Translations under genes and position numbers: made by a program
Assembly: GCF_900116345.1 (NCBI RefSeq)
Contig: NZ_FPAH01000022.1
Location: 1-44,217, forward strand
Origin: Succinivibrio dextrinosolvens
GTDB lineage: Bacteria; Pseudomonadota; Gammaproteobacteria; Enterobacterales; Succinivibrionaceae
DNA: 44,217 nucleotides
Direction of reading: 5' to 3'
Shown: positions 34,145-42,621 of the stretch, piece after piece
Position numbering within the stretch: the first letter of the stretch is position 1
How the letters are laid out: every line of letters starts with the position of its first letter
The notes under the pieces: generated by a model
Seen by the model: the letters and a program-made list of their open reading frames with translations, nothing else
What the model was told of the DNA's origin: nothing
Databases searched by the model: none

Positions 34145-35062
34145 TTATTTGTTATCTTTTCTACTGCGATAGTCAGCTTCCATCTCATCTAAAAGCTGAT
34201 CCTTCTTCTCCCAGAGCTCACGCAGGTACATGGTGAAATCGTGCTTGAAGGTTTTATCCTCAAGATAATTTCCACGCAGACGGTCGTCCTTTTCAAGGAT
34301 CTCTACATTTACATAGACATCCTTAATCTTTCCGAACATCATATCCATGAAAGCTCCTTTTGAGTTTTCAGGATAGTAGAAGGTGTTGTTGAAGATGTAT
34401 TCAACCTCGTCATAGATTTCTGAGAGTGCAACACCTAAAGATGCAGCCTTTGGAGGCATCAGGTGTTTATAGGTTGATTTTGCTTTCTTAGCCTTTTCAG
34501 GAGTAAAACGGGTGCCTTCACAGAAGTTGATAAGTGATGAAGGATATTTAATCAGATCCTTGCAGACTTTCTTGGTAGTCTCCACATCCTTGGTTCTGAG
34601 GGCAGGATTCTTCAGCAGCTTCTCTTTAGGATATCTGCGTAAAAAAGGCATGCCTAAGGTATAGCAGGCCAGACCTACAAAAGGAATATAGATAAGGTTC
34701 TGCTTCATGAAGAACTTGGTGATTGGAATTTTTCCGCCATATACGGAACCGATAAACAGAATATCAAGCCAGCTGATGTGATTTGACATCACGATGCAGG
34801 ATTTACGGGTAGATGGGATCTCATCTCCTGTTATATGCCATTTGATATTGTTGGTTAATGCCATAAGCATTCTGTTGTCCACAACCCAGATCTTATACAG
34901 GTAATAGTTGCAGTTGTCTACAAAACGCAGAATGAAACCAATAGGAAGAATCAGCTTAATGATACCCATTAACAGAATAGGGGTGGCAATCAGGATTACA
35001 TTCACTGCAATCAGCAGGCTGTTGATAATAAACAGCAGCGGGCCAGGTAAAAAAGAAAGCAT
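34145..35062 (-). CDS. PlsC-type acyltransferase (YihG-like)
   Basis: A 305-residue membrane-bound acyltransferase of the 1-acyl-glycerol-3-phosphate type. Two hydrophobic stretches near the N-terminus precede the catalytic HxxxxD in MSNHISWLD (His95, Asp100) and the substrate-binding FCEGTRFT. It is similar in plan to E. coli YihG/YieE-type proteins, which act on phospholipid precursors. The ATG at 35062 is chosen because the alternative GTG at 35110 adds a non-hydrophobic stub; the ribosome site (AAGG) is rather distant, so the start is uncertain. Divergent from the ilvEDA operon. Confidence 0.88.
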   Translation of the reverse strand: MLSFLPGPLLFIINSLLIAVNVILIATPILLMGIIKLILPIGFILRFVDNCNYYLYKIWVVDNRMLMALTNNIKWHITGDEIPSTRKSCIVMSNHISWLDILFIGSVYGGKIPITKFFMKQNLIYIPFVGLACYTLGMPFLRRYPKEKLLKNPALRTKDVETTKKVCKDLIKYPSSLINFCEGTRFTPEKAKKAKSTYKHLMPPKAASLGVALSEIYDEVEYIFNNTFYYPENSKGAFMDMMFGKIKDVYVNVEILEKDDRLRGNYLEDKTFKHDFTMYLRELWEKKDQLLDEMEADYRSRKDNK

Positions 35063-35153
35063 ATATATAGATAACCTTAACGTTGGATAATTGAGTTCAC
35101 ATTCTACCACTTTTTGAGCATAATTCTATTTTTGCAAAAAAAGGAACATAATA

Positions 35154-35183
35154 TTAACTATGTTTCATTTTTTGAGATATAAT
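35154..35183 (+). promoter_or_regulatory. Promoter of ilvE
   Basis: TTAACT (35154-35159) and a perfect TATAAT (35178-35183) with an 18-bp spacer. Transcription from about 35190 would give a leader of nearly 120 nt before ilvE. Confidence 0.65.
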
Positions 35184-35193
35184 CGAATTAGAC

Positions 35194-35248
35194 TTCAAAT
35201 TTCAAAAATTGCTTCAGACCATGATTTATTTGGCAATTTTGGTTTGAA
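35194..35248 (+). promoter_or_regulatory. Leader hairpin of ilvE
   Basis: AAAATTGC (35205-35212) pairs with GCAATTTT (35233-35240), and outer arms TTCAAA (35194-35199) and TTTGAA (35243-35248) can also pair. It is not followed by a T run and no isoleucine/valine-rich leader peptide was seen, so it is not a classical ilv attenuator. Confidence 0.45.
35211..35240. repeat. Intergenic element shared with the ompA-2 upstream region (copy 1)
   Basis: GCTTCAGACCATGATT here matches GCTTCAGACTATGATT at 42412-42427 with one change, and TGAACAAAA follows both within about 35 bp. It lies in the ilvE leader. Confidence 0.5.
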
Positions 35249-35306
35249 CAAAATGATAGACTTTTCAGAACTTACGTTCGATTGAAATAACAAAAGGGGA
35301 TTTAAA

Positions 35307-36236
35307 ATGGACTCAGATGCAACTAAGTTTATATGGTTCAACGGAAAGATGGTTCCATGGGCAGATGCCAAGGTTCACGTAACCGCTCATGCTCTGCACT
35401 ATGGTTCAGCTGTGTTTGAGGGTATTCGTGCCTACAAGACTGCAAAGGGACCTCAGATTTTCCGTCTAAAGGAGCATATCGACAGATTATTCAACTCTGC
35501 AAAGATCTACAGATTCCCTGTTGCTCAGACCAAAGAAGAGATTATGGATGCCTGTAAGAAGGTTATCACCGAGAACGGTCTTGAGTTTGGCTATATCCGT
35601 CCTCTGATCTTCATGGGTGAAGTTGGTCTGGGTGTTAAGTTCAAGAAAGGTGTTAACGCCGATGCTATGGTCTGTGCTCTTCCATGGGGAGCTTACTTAG
35701 GTGAGGAAGGTCTGAAGAAAGGTATTAAGGCCTGTGTTTCTTCATGGCGTCGTCTTGCTCCAGATACCATTCCTACAGAGGCTAAGGCTGCAGGTAACTA
35801 CCTGTCATCAATTCTGATTGCAAATGAGTGCACCAACAACGGTTACACCGAGGCAATCGCTTTAGATTCAAATGGTTACGTTTCAGAAGGTTCAGGCGAG
35901 AACGTATTCTTTGTTAAGGATAACGTAATCTATACCGCTCCAACCACAGCAGGTCTGCTTCCTGGTATTACCCGTGATGCAGTTATCAAGGTTGCTCAGG
36001 ATTTAGGCTATGAGGTTCGTACTCAGCCTCTGCCTCGTGAGTTTGTATACCTTGCTGACGAAATGTTCTTCACTGGTACTGCAGCTGAGATTACTCCAAT
36101 TGCTTCAGTTGACGGTATTGATGTTGGTCAGGGCTACAGAGGTCCAGTTACCGAGAAGCTTCAGAATGCATTCTTCGCAATCGTAAGAGGCGAGACTGAG
36201 GACAAGTATGGCTGGTTAACCCCTTGCAAAGCCTAA
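35307..36236 (+). CDS. ilvE: Branched-chain amino acid aminotransferase
   Basis: A 309-residue class IV PLP aminotransferase that makes or degrades Ile, Leu and Val. FIWFNGKMVPWADAKVHV and HALHYGSAVFEGIRAY are near-copies of E. coli IlvE; the PLP lysine is Lys160 in PTEAKAAGNYLSS. Length equals E. coli IlvE. AAAAGGGG precedes the ATG. It leads the ilvE-ilvD-ilvA cluster, the order of enterobacterial ilvGMEDA without ilvG and ilvM. A terminator hairpin separates it from ilvD. Confidence 0.96.
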   Translation: MDSDATKFIWFNGKMVPWADAKVHVTAHALHYGSAVFEGIRAYKTAKGPQIFRLKEHIDRLFNSAKIYRFPVAQTKEEIMDACKKVITENGLEFGYIRPLIFMGEVGLGVKFKKGVNADAMVCALPWGAYLGEEGLKKGIKACVSSWRRLAPDTIPTEAKAAGNYLSSILIANECTNNGYTEAIALDSNGYVSEGSGENVFFVKDNVIYTAPTTAGLLPGITRDAVIKVAQDLGYEVRTQPLPREFVYLADEMFFTGTAAEITPIASVDGIDVGQGYRGPVTEKLQNAFFAIVRGETEDKYGWLTPCKA

Positions 36237-36249
36237 TCTAAACATTGTG

Positions 36250-36280
36250 ACTGCTCCTTAACTGGAGCAGTTCTGTTTTT
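36250..36280 (+). terminator. Terminator between ilvE and ilvD
   Basis: A perfect 8-bp stem (ACTGCTCC / GGAGCAGT) with a 6-nt loop, then TCTGTTTTT. It lies 14 bp after the ilvE stop and 57 bp before ilvD, so it should reduce or end ilvE transcription there. Confidence 0.85.
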
Positions 36281-36336
36281 AAATACTAATAACACATGCA
36301 TCAGTAGAATTGCGCAGATAAAAAAGGAAACCGCAT

Positions 36337-38187
36337 ATGTCAAACAACTATCGTTCTAAGGTAACCTATGAAGGCAAAATCATGGCCGGTGCCCGTGCTT
36401 TATGGAAGGCAACCGGTGTAAAGGATAGTGATTTTGGAAAGCCAATTATTGCGGTTGCAAACTCATTTACCCAGTTTGTACCAGGACATGTTCATCTTCA
36501 CGAAATCGGTCAGCTTGTTGTTGAGGAAATTCAGAAGGCTGGCGGTATTGCCAAGGAATTCAATACCATTGCTGTAGATGACGGTATTGCCATGGGCCAC
36601 ACCGGTATGCTTTATTCTCTGCCAAGCCGTGATATTATCGCTGACTCAGTTGAATACATGGTAAATGCTCATAAGGCTGATGCTCTGGTATGTATTTCAA
36701 ACTGCGACAAGGTAACCCCTGGTATGCTGATGGCTTCAATGCGTCTGAACATTCCTGTAATCTTCGTTTCAGGCGGTCCAATGGAAGCCGGTCGTATGGA
36801 CGGCTGTGATCACAAGGTTGATCTGATCGATGCCATGGTGGTATCCGCAGAACCAAATGTTACCGATGAAGAGGTTCGTGCTGTTGAATCTGCAGCATGT
36901 CCAACCTGCGGTTCATGTTCAGGCATGTTCACCGCAAACTCAATGAATTCACTGACCGAGGCCTTAGGTTTATCTCTGCCTGGCAACGGTTCACTTGTTG
37001 CAACCCACGAGTACAGAAAGCAGCTGTTTGTTAAGGCTGCTCAGCGAATTGTGGAAATGGCCAAGGCTCATTACGAGCATGGAGACAATTCCGTACTGCC
37101 TCGTTCAATTGCAACCAAGAATACTTTTGAAAATGCCATGAGCCTGGATATTGCAATGGGCGGCTCAACCAATACCGTGCTGCATCTTCTGGCTGTAGCT
37201 CAGGAGGCCGGTGTTGATTTCACTATGGCTGATATCGACAGATTATCAAGAAAGGTTCCTCACATCTGCAAGATGTCTCCATCAACCCCTCTGTGGCATA
37301 TGGAAGACCTGCACAATGCCGGCGGTATCATGAATATCATGGCTCAGCTCAAAAAGAAAGGTCTGCTGCATGAGGATTCAAAGACCGTTCTGGGCATGAC
37401 CATCGGTGAGCAGATTGACAGATACGATCTTGAGAAATCACCTTCTGAGGAAATAAAACAGTTCTACAAGGCCTGTGCCGGTGGCAAGTACAATATCAAG
37501 GCTTTCTCTCAGAACAACACCACAGACAAGCTGGATACCGACCGTGTAAACGGCTGTATTCACGATATTGATCATGCCTACTCTCAGGATGGCGGTCTGG
37601 CTGTACTGTACGGTAATCTGGCAGAAAACGGCTGTATCGTTAAGACTGCAGGTGTTGATGCTTCTATTCTTAAATTTGTCGGTCCTGCAAGAATCTTTGA
37701 GAGTCAGGAAGAGGGCGTAGAAGGTATTCTAGGCGGAAAGGTCAAGGAAGGCGATGTTGTAATCATCCGTTATGAAGGTCCTCGCGGCGGTCCTGGCATG
37801 CAGGAAATGCTGTACCCAACTTCATACATCAAGTCAGTAGGTCTGGGCAAGAAATGCGCTCTGGTTACCGACGGCAGATTCTCTGGCGGTTCCTCTGGTC
37901 TTTCAATCGGTCACGTTTCTCCAGAAGCTGCAAACGGTGGTAACATCGGTCTTTTAGAGGAAAACGATCTGATTGAGATTGATATTCCAAACAGAACCAT
38001 TCGCATGGCTGTTTCTGATGAGGAACTTGCTGCAAGACGCAGCAGAATGGAAGAGAAAGGTAAGAACGCCTGGCAGCCTGTAAACCGTGACAGAGAGATT
38101 TCCTTTGCACTTAAGGCTTACGGCAAGTTAGCTTCATCTGCTGACAAGGGCGGTGTGCGTGATCGCAGTAAATTAGAAGGTTTATAA
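36337..38187 (+). CDS. ilvD: Dihydroxy-acid dehydratase
   Basis: A 616-residue iron-sulfur dehydratase, the third step of Ile/Val synthesis, identical in length to E. coli IlvD. The cluster ligands lie in [12 protein letters not shown] (Cys123) and [12 protein letters not shown] (Cys194); [10 protein letters not shown] and [21 protein letters not shown] near residue 510-530 are family signatures. The ATG follows an AAAGGAAA site. It is 4 bp upstream of ilvA and surely cotranscribed with it. Iron-sulfur dehydratases of this type are oxygen-sensitive, compatible with an anaerobe. Confidence 0.97.
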   Translation: MSNNYRSKVTYEGKIMAGARALWKATGVKDSDFGKPIIAVANSFTQFVPGHVHLHEIGQLVVEEIQKAGGIAKEFNTIAVDDGIAMGHTGMLYSLPSRDIIADSVEYMVNAHKADALVCISNCDKVTPGMLMASMRLNIPVIFVSGGPMEAGRMDGCDHKVDLIDAMVVSAEPNVTDEEVRAVESAACPTCGSCSGMFTANSMNSLTEALGLSLPGNGSLVATHEYRKQLFVKAAQRIVEMAKAHYEHGDNSVLPRSIATKNTFENAMSLDIAMGGSTNTVLHLLAVAQEAGVDFTMADIDRLSRKVPHICKMSPSTPLWHMEDLHNAGGIMNIMAQLKKKGLLHEDSKTVLGMTIGEQIDRYDLEKSPSEEIKQFYKACAGGKYNIKAFSQNNTTDKLDTDRVNGCIHDIDHAYSQDGGLAVLYGNLAENGCIVKTAGVDASILKFVGPARIFESQEEGVEGILGGKVKEGDVVIIRYEGPRGGPGMQEMLYPTSYIKSVGLGKKCALVTDGRFSGGSSGLSIGHVSPEAANGGNIGLLEENDLIEIDIPNRTIRMAVSDEELAARRSRMEEKGKNAWQPVNRDREISFALKAYGKLASSADKGGVRDRSKLEGL

Positions 38188-38191
38188 TAAT

Positions 38192-39718
38192 ATGGCAGAA
38201 AAACAGTTAGATGCACAGGGCTATCTTAAGAAGACTCTATTAGCCCGTATTTATGATTTAGTGAAGGTAACTCCTCTGCAGAGCCTTGATTCACTTTCCT
38301 CAAGACTGGGGGTCAACGTTCTGCTTAAAAGAGAGGATTACCAGAAGATTCATTCTTTCAAGCTTCGCGGTGCCTACCATAAGATCAAGAATCTGGATGA
38401 GGCTGCCCTGAAGTCAGGTATTATTACCGCATCAGCAGGCAACCATGCCCAGGGCGTGGCCTTATCTGCAAAGAAGCTTGGCATCAAGGCTGTGATTGTA
38501 ATGCCTACAACCACTCCTGATCTGAAGATTGATGCTGTAAGAAACTATGGGGCTGAGGTTGTCCTATACGGTGACAGCTTCAATGAGTCCTATGATTATG
38601 CTCAGCAGCTTTCTAAAAAGAAGAATCTGACCATGATCCCTCCATATGATGATCCTGAGGTGATTGCAGGTCAGGGCACAATCGCTCACGAAATCATCGG
38701 TCAGTGTGACAGCATCGATACCATTTATGTTCAGATCGGCGGTGGCGGACTTGCCGCCGGTATCGCCTCGTACATCAAGGCAATCCTGCCTCATATCAAG
38801 GTTATCGGTGTTGAGGCTGAAGGTTCTGCCTGTATGAAGGCTGCCCTTAAGGCAGGTGCTCCTGTGGATATCGGTTATGTTTCCCACTTTGCCGACGGTG
38901 TTGCTGTTAGCAAGGCCGGAACCGAAACCTTCAGAGTATTAAGCAAGTATCTTGATGACATCATTACCTGTTCAAATGATGAAATCTGTGCCGCCATGAA
39001 GGATATCTTTGATGATACCCGTGCTATTGCTGAGCCTAGCGGTGCCTTATCACTTGCAGGTCTTAAGAAATATGTCCGCGAGAACAACATCAAGACCGGC
39101 AATCACATCGCAATCCTTTCCGGTGCCAATGTGAAGTTCCACTCTCTGCGTATGGTTGCAGAGCGCTGTGACGTCGGTGAGATGTCAGAGGGTATCCTGT
39201 CTGTTGAAATTCCTGAGAAGATCGGAGCTTTCCTTGATCTGGTCAAGTCCCTGGGCGATCGCGTGGTAACTGAATTCAGTTACAGATATAATAAAGATGA
39301 CAGAGCACGTGTGTTTGCATCAGTTGAACTGACTGAGGGCAAGAAGGAGCTAAACGATATCTGCAAGTCTTTAAAGAAGAACGGATATCTGGTTACCGAC
39401 CTTACTGATGACAGTCTGGCAAAAGATCATCTGCGCTATATGGTTGGCGGTCATCCTTCATCCAAGCTCAATGAGAGACTGTTCCTCTTTGAGTTCCCTG
39501 CAACCTCAAATGCACTGCTAAGATTCCTTGAAACTCTGGGTAATTCCTACAACATTACTCTGTTCCACTTCCGTATTACCGGTCTTGAGTTCTGCTCAGT
39601 ATTGTGCGGACTTGATGTAACCGACAAGGAAGAAGGGGTTAACGAGTTTATCAAGGCTATTAACTATCCTGTTGAGGAGGTAACCTCCAATACAGCTTAT
39701 CAGCAGCTTGTAAGGTAA
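38192..39718 (+). CDS. ilvA: Threonine dehydratase (biosynthetic)
   Basis: A 508-residue PLP enzyme converting threonine to 2-oxobutanoate, the first step of isoleucine synthesis. The PLP lysine is Lys57 in SFKLRGAYHK; the Gly-rich phosphate loop is QIGGGGLAAGIAS near residue 185. The C-terminal 180 residues form the two ACT-like domains of the long, isoleucine-inhibited biosynthetic enzyme (LSVEIPEKIGAFLDLV and LFLFEFPATSNALLRFL), as opposed to the short catabolic TdcB. It is 4 bp after ilvD. Confidence 0.96.
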   Translation: MAEKQLDAQGYLKKTLLARIYDLVKVTPLQSLDSLSSRLGVNVLLKREDYQKIHSFKLRGAYHKIKNLDEAALKSGIITASAGNHAQGVALSAKKLGIKAVIVMPTTTPDLKIDAVRNYGAEVVLYGDSFNESYDYAQQLSKKKNLTMIPPYDDPEVIAGQGTIAHEIIGQCDSIDTIYVQIGGGGLAAGIASYIKAILPHIKVIGVEAEGSACMKAALKAGAPVDIGYVSHFADGVAVSKAGTETFRVLSKYLDDIITCSNDEICAAMKDIFDDTRAIAEPSGALSLAGLKKYVRENNIKTGNHIAILSGANVKFHSLRMVAERCDVGEMSEGILSVEIPEKIGAFLDLVKSLGDRVVTEFSYRYNKDDRARVFASVELTEGKKELNDICKSLKKNGYLVTDLTDDSLAKDHLRYMVGGHPSSKLNERLFLFEFPATSNALLRFLETLGNSYNITLFHFRITGLEFCSVLCGLDVTDKEEGVNEFIKAINYPVEEVTSNTAYQQLVR

Positions 39719-39726
39719 ATTTGTTT

Positions 39727-40161
39727 ATGAAGAAGCTTTTTTCTCTGTTTCTGATCTTCCTTTCTCTGAGCACCTATGCTGCAGTTGATGATTTTGAAGA
39801 AGTTATAGTAGGGAATAAGGCTTCTTACTATGATGAGCAGGGAGGCAAGAATGCTTCTCTGCAGATTCTGGAGCCTATCGTTAATCTCTCAACAACCAAA
39901 CAGTATGCTCAGTATATGATGGACTCCTATCAGGGCTGGGATCTCAAGGCTGTTGTGGATTTGAGAGGTTTTGCCTTCAAGTATGTGGATAATGCTCCAT
40001 GTTCAGGTCTTCTGACTTACTTTGACGGAAGGTCATATCTTTTCTTTCAGGCCTGTGGAAACTTCGAGCAAGATGAGCTTACCGCTCTTTATAAAAAGGC
40101 CAATCAGGCTCTGAAAGTAAGCGAGATTCTGAAGCTTCAGGCCCGTCCAAACCTTTACTGA
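39727..40161 (+). CDS. Small exported protein of unknown function
   Basis: A 144-residue protein that begins with a signal peptide (MKKLFSLFLIFLSLSTYA, cleaved near residue 18). I do not recognise the mature part; it has two cysteines (in PCSGLL and QACGNF) that could form a disulfide. The ATG at 39727 is better than the TTG at 39721 because AAGG is well placed and the signal peptide starts there. It is 8 bp after ilvA and probably cotranscribed, which is likely positional rather than functional. Confidence 0.72.
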   Translation: MKKLFSLFLIFLSLSTYAAVDDFEEVIVGNKASYYDEQGGKNASLQILEPIVNLSTTKQYAQYMMDSYQGWDLKAVVDLRGFAFKYVDNAPCSGLLTYFDGRSYLFFQACGNFEQDELTALYKKANQALKVSEILKLQARPNLY

Positions 40162-40320
40162 TCTGTGATGTCAGGCACTACAAGATCTTAACCTCATAAA
40201 TTTCAAATAAAAATCTGCCTTATATCTAATTTTTCATCTCTTTTCTGAAAAAGAGATGAATATGTTCACATTCCTGATATTTATCTGATAAATCAATGGT
40301 CCGTCAGCAAATTGTTTTCG

Positions 40321-40326
40321 TATAAT
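40321..40326 (+). promoter_or_regulatory. -10 element of the first ompA gene
   Basis: A perfect TATAAT lies 40 bp before the ATG; no good -35 is at the right distance. A perfect 11-bp inverted repeat at 40233-40260, without a T run, is upstream of it. Confidence 0.5.
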
Positions 40327-40365
40327 AGAATGACCAATTTTGGGTATTTTATGAAGGACTATATT

Positions 40366-41415
40366 ATGAAACTAAACGTATTGGCTGTTGCTGTTATTAC
40401 AGCATTTGCGGTTGGTTCAGCAAATGCTGCTGTTCCTGAGACTTGGACCGTTGGTGCTGCCGCTGGCTGGTCCCATGCTTTTGATCATTCCTTCCCAGGT
40501 TCTGCATTAGGAATAGATCTAGATGGTCAGACCTATATAGAAAGCTATGATTATGATAAAAACGGCTATGGAATAAAGCTATATGGTGAATATAACTTTA
40601 CAGACTGGTTTGGTTTAGGTCTGGGATACAACTATATCGGTGGTCAGAGTGCATCCGTAACATATACTCCTCCTGTTTTTTGGTCTCCTTTTATTAAAAC
40701 AAAGGGCTCTATACATGCAAATATTGCTGAAGTATACGGTAAATTTGCATATTCATTTGATAACACTGGTTCTGATGTATTCTTCAAGGTTGGTCCAACA
40801 GGTAACTGGGCAAGCGCGGGTGAGGGCTCTGATTTCAAATTAGGCGCTGTTGCAGGTATTGGTGCTCAGTGGGCAATTACTCCTAATTTTGCTCTTCGTG
40901 GTGGATATGATTACTTCTACAACGTTGCTAGGGATGATGGCGTTCGTCTGGATGAAGGCTTGCTATATGTTGGCTTCCAGTACACCTTCGGTGGCCCAAG
41001 CAAGCCAGCTCCTGCTAAGAAAGTTAGAACAAGTCAGACTCACACCTTGGATGCCGGTGTTCTATTCCCATTCGACAGCGCAAAGCTATCAGCTGAAGGC
41101 CAGAACGCAGTTGCAACTGTTGTTCAGTCAGCTAACGGCTATGAGAATGCAGAGTTTGAAGTTTATGGACACACTGACCGTATCGGTTCAGATGCTTACA
41201 ACAACACCCTGTCTCAGAAGCGTGCTGACGCTGTTAGCGCAGAGCTTCAGAACAATGGTGTAACTCCAAAGGTATCTGAGGGTAAGGGTAAAGCAAATCC
41301 TGTAACTGGCGACAAGTGTAACGGCGTAAAGGGACGTAAGGCAGTAATTGACTGCTTAGCTCCAGATCGTCGTGTAGAAATTGTTGTTACCGGTGAAACC
41401 ACCCAGAATAACTAA
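40366..41415 (+). CDS. OmpA family outer-membrane protein (copy 1)
   Basis: A 349-residue OmpA protein. The ATG at 40366 follows AAGGA and begins a signal peptide ending SANA near residue 21. The N-terminal half has the alternating, aromatic-rich pattern of an eight-strand beta-barrel; a linker (GGPSKPAPAKK) leads to the peptidoglycan-binding domain (HTLDAGVLFPFDSAKLS, YGHTDRIGSDAYN, LSQKRADAV, ending APDRRVEIVVTG). It ties outer membrane to cell wall. A paralogue lies 1.2 kb downstream; barrel loops differ while the C-terminal domains are nearly the same. Confidence 0.94.
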   Translation: MKLNVLAVAVITAFAVGSANAAVPETWTVGAAAGWSHAFDHSFPGSALGIDLDGQTYIESYDYDKNGYGIKLYGEYNFTDWFGLGLGYNYIGGQSASVTYTPPVFWSPFIKTKGSIHANIAEVYGKFAYSFDNTGSDVFFKVGPTGNWASAGEGSDFKLGAVAGIGAQWAITPNFALRGGYDYFYNVARDDGVRLDEGLLYVGFQYTFGGPSKPAPAKKVRTSQTHTLDAGVLFPFDSAKLSAEGQNAVATVVQSANGYENAEFEVYGHTDRIGSDAYNNTLSQKRADAVSAELQNNGVTPKVSEGKGKANPVTGDKCNGVKGRKAVIDCLAPDRRVEIVVTGETTQNN

Positions 41416-41437
41416 TCTTAAATTAGATTAAATACTG

Positions 41438-41466
41438 AAAAGCTCTGAGTAAAATCAGAGCTTTTT
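41438..41466 (+). terminator. Terminator of the first ompA gene
   Basis: A perfect 10-bp stem (AAAGCTCTGA / TCAGAGCTTT) with a 6-nt loop and a T run. Confidence 0.9.
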
Positions 41467-41523
41467 TCTTGCTTAACATCCTGTAGTTTGCTTTTAATTC
41501 TTAGATAAAACAAAGTAGGAAGC

Positions 41524-42311
41524 TTACTTAATGCCGGCAGGCAGTGTTGAAACAGGAAGTTCCACCTTGTTATAGATTCCTTCAAGCATAAGTTTTATGG
41601 CATCAGTGTGCTGCAGCATAATCTGTTTGATACGGTTTCTGCCTTACCTTCATTACCGTCATACAGGGAGGTATCAGAAGGCATAAACAGATCTGCTATA
41701 AAATTGTGAATAAGCTTCTGATTATCTGTCATTCCCTGCTGAGGATCGGTTCTTACCTGACCGATGTTTGTAATATCAACCTTAGAACGAACAGTTTCAG
41801 GATTTTTTGTCAGTAGATCTTCGATCATTGCAAGGTCGACCGCTGCCTCAAGAGAGTTTACATTCTCAAGAATGCGTGTTGCTTTATTAAGATTGTTTAT
41901 TTCGGTTCGTATACTCTTGTTGGTCATCTTAGGATCAAGCACAATCTGTGCGGCCCAGTGACCTAGAGTCTTAATACCGATGTTGTTAAACTCATTTGGC
42001 TCAAAATTACGCTTTAACTTCATTGCATCAATCAGAAGACCTCTGTTTAAAGAGGCCTTTGGACTCTGTTCGCTTGCAACTAAATGCTGATCCAAGGCGT
42101 CAAAGGTTGTTGCAGCCTTTGGGTTTTCAGGATCGTATACCTTCACCTCATAAAGTTCAGCGTGTTTTATGACATCCTCTGCGATAAGTAAAGAGAATCT
42201 GCTGGTGGTATCGTTGATTTCCACCTGTCTGTTGAAAACAACATTTCTTTGCTTATTGTTGATATTATTGTTCAGCTGAATCTCTTCATCATCAAGATCC
42301 TTTTCTCCCAT
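41524..42311 (-). pseudogene. Frameshifted gene of unknown function
   Basis: The intact-looking part is 238 residues from ATG 42311 (GAAGGGGGA upstream) to a stop at 41595. Near 41630-41640 the sense switches frame: the +2 frame reads on as IKQIMLQHTDAIKLMLEGIY and ends in TAA at 41526-41524. Adding one base after the KAETV codons would join both parts into a protein of about 262 residues. I recognise no domain; it is a soluble, helical-looking protein with no signal peptide. Either a sequencing error or a recent inactivation; it sits between two ompA paralogues on the opposite strand. Confidence 0.7.
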
Positions 42312-42621
42312 TCCCCCTTCAAGATCGAGGTTTTATTCAATGATATGATATTTCCTCATTCAATATCAAATAGATAATAATTTGTATTAACCTTTCTAAT
42401 CATCGTAATCTGCTTCAGACTATGATTAATTGCATCTTTTTTAAGCAAAATGAACAAAAATGAACAAAATTAATTTAACACGGCATTAATTATGTGATTT
42501 TTGCACGTATTACTTCACATTTTGGGAAATTCAGCTGTCTTATCTACTCTTTGATTTATTTGGCAAATGTATAATAGGTTTGACTAATTTATTTAGTTTA
42601 CAAAACAAAAGGAAATATATT
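42312..42621. promoter_or_regulatory. Upstream region of the second ompA gene
   Basis: These 310 bp are AT-rich. They contain the element shared with the ilvE leader at 42412-42440, a tandem TGAACAAAA at 42450-42467, a second ilvE-leader match TGATTTATTTGGCAA at 42552-42566, and a perfect TATAAT at 42570-42575 that is the probable -10 of ompA-2. Confidence 0.55.
42412..42440. repeat. Intergenic element shared with the ilvE leader (copy 2)
   Basis: GCTTCAGACTATGATT differs from the copy at 35211 by one base; the following bases remain partly alike (a 3-bp gap, then T-rich) and both are followed by TGAACAAAA. Confidence 0.5.

Noticed and set aside
40233-40260. Terminator after the ilvDA operon
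   Set aside because: A perfect 11-bp hairpin, but neither strand has a T run after it; function left open.
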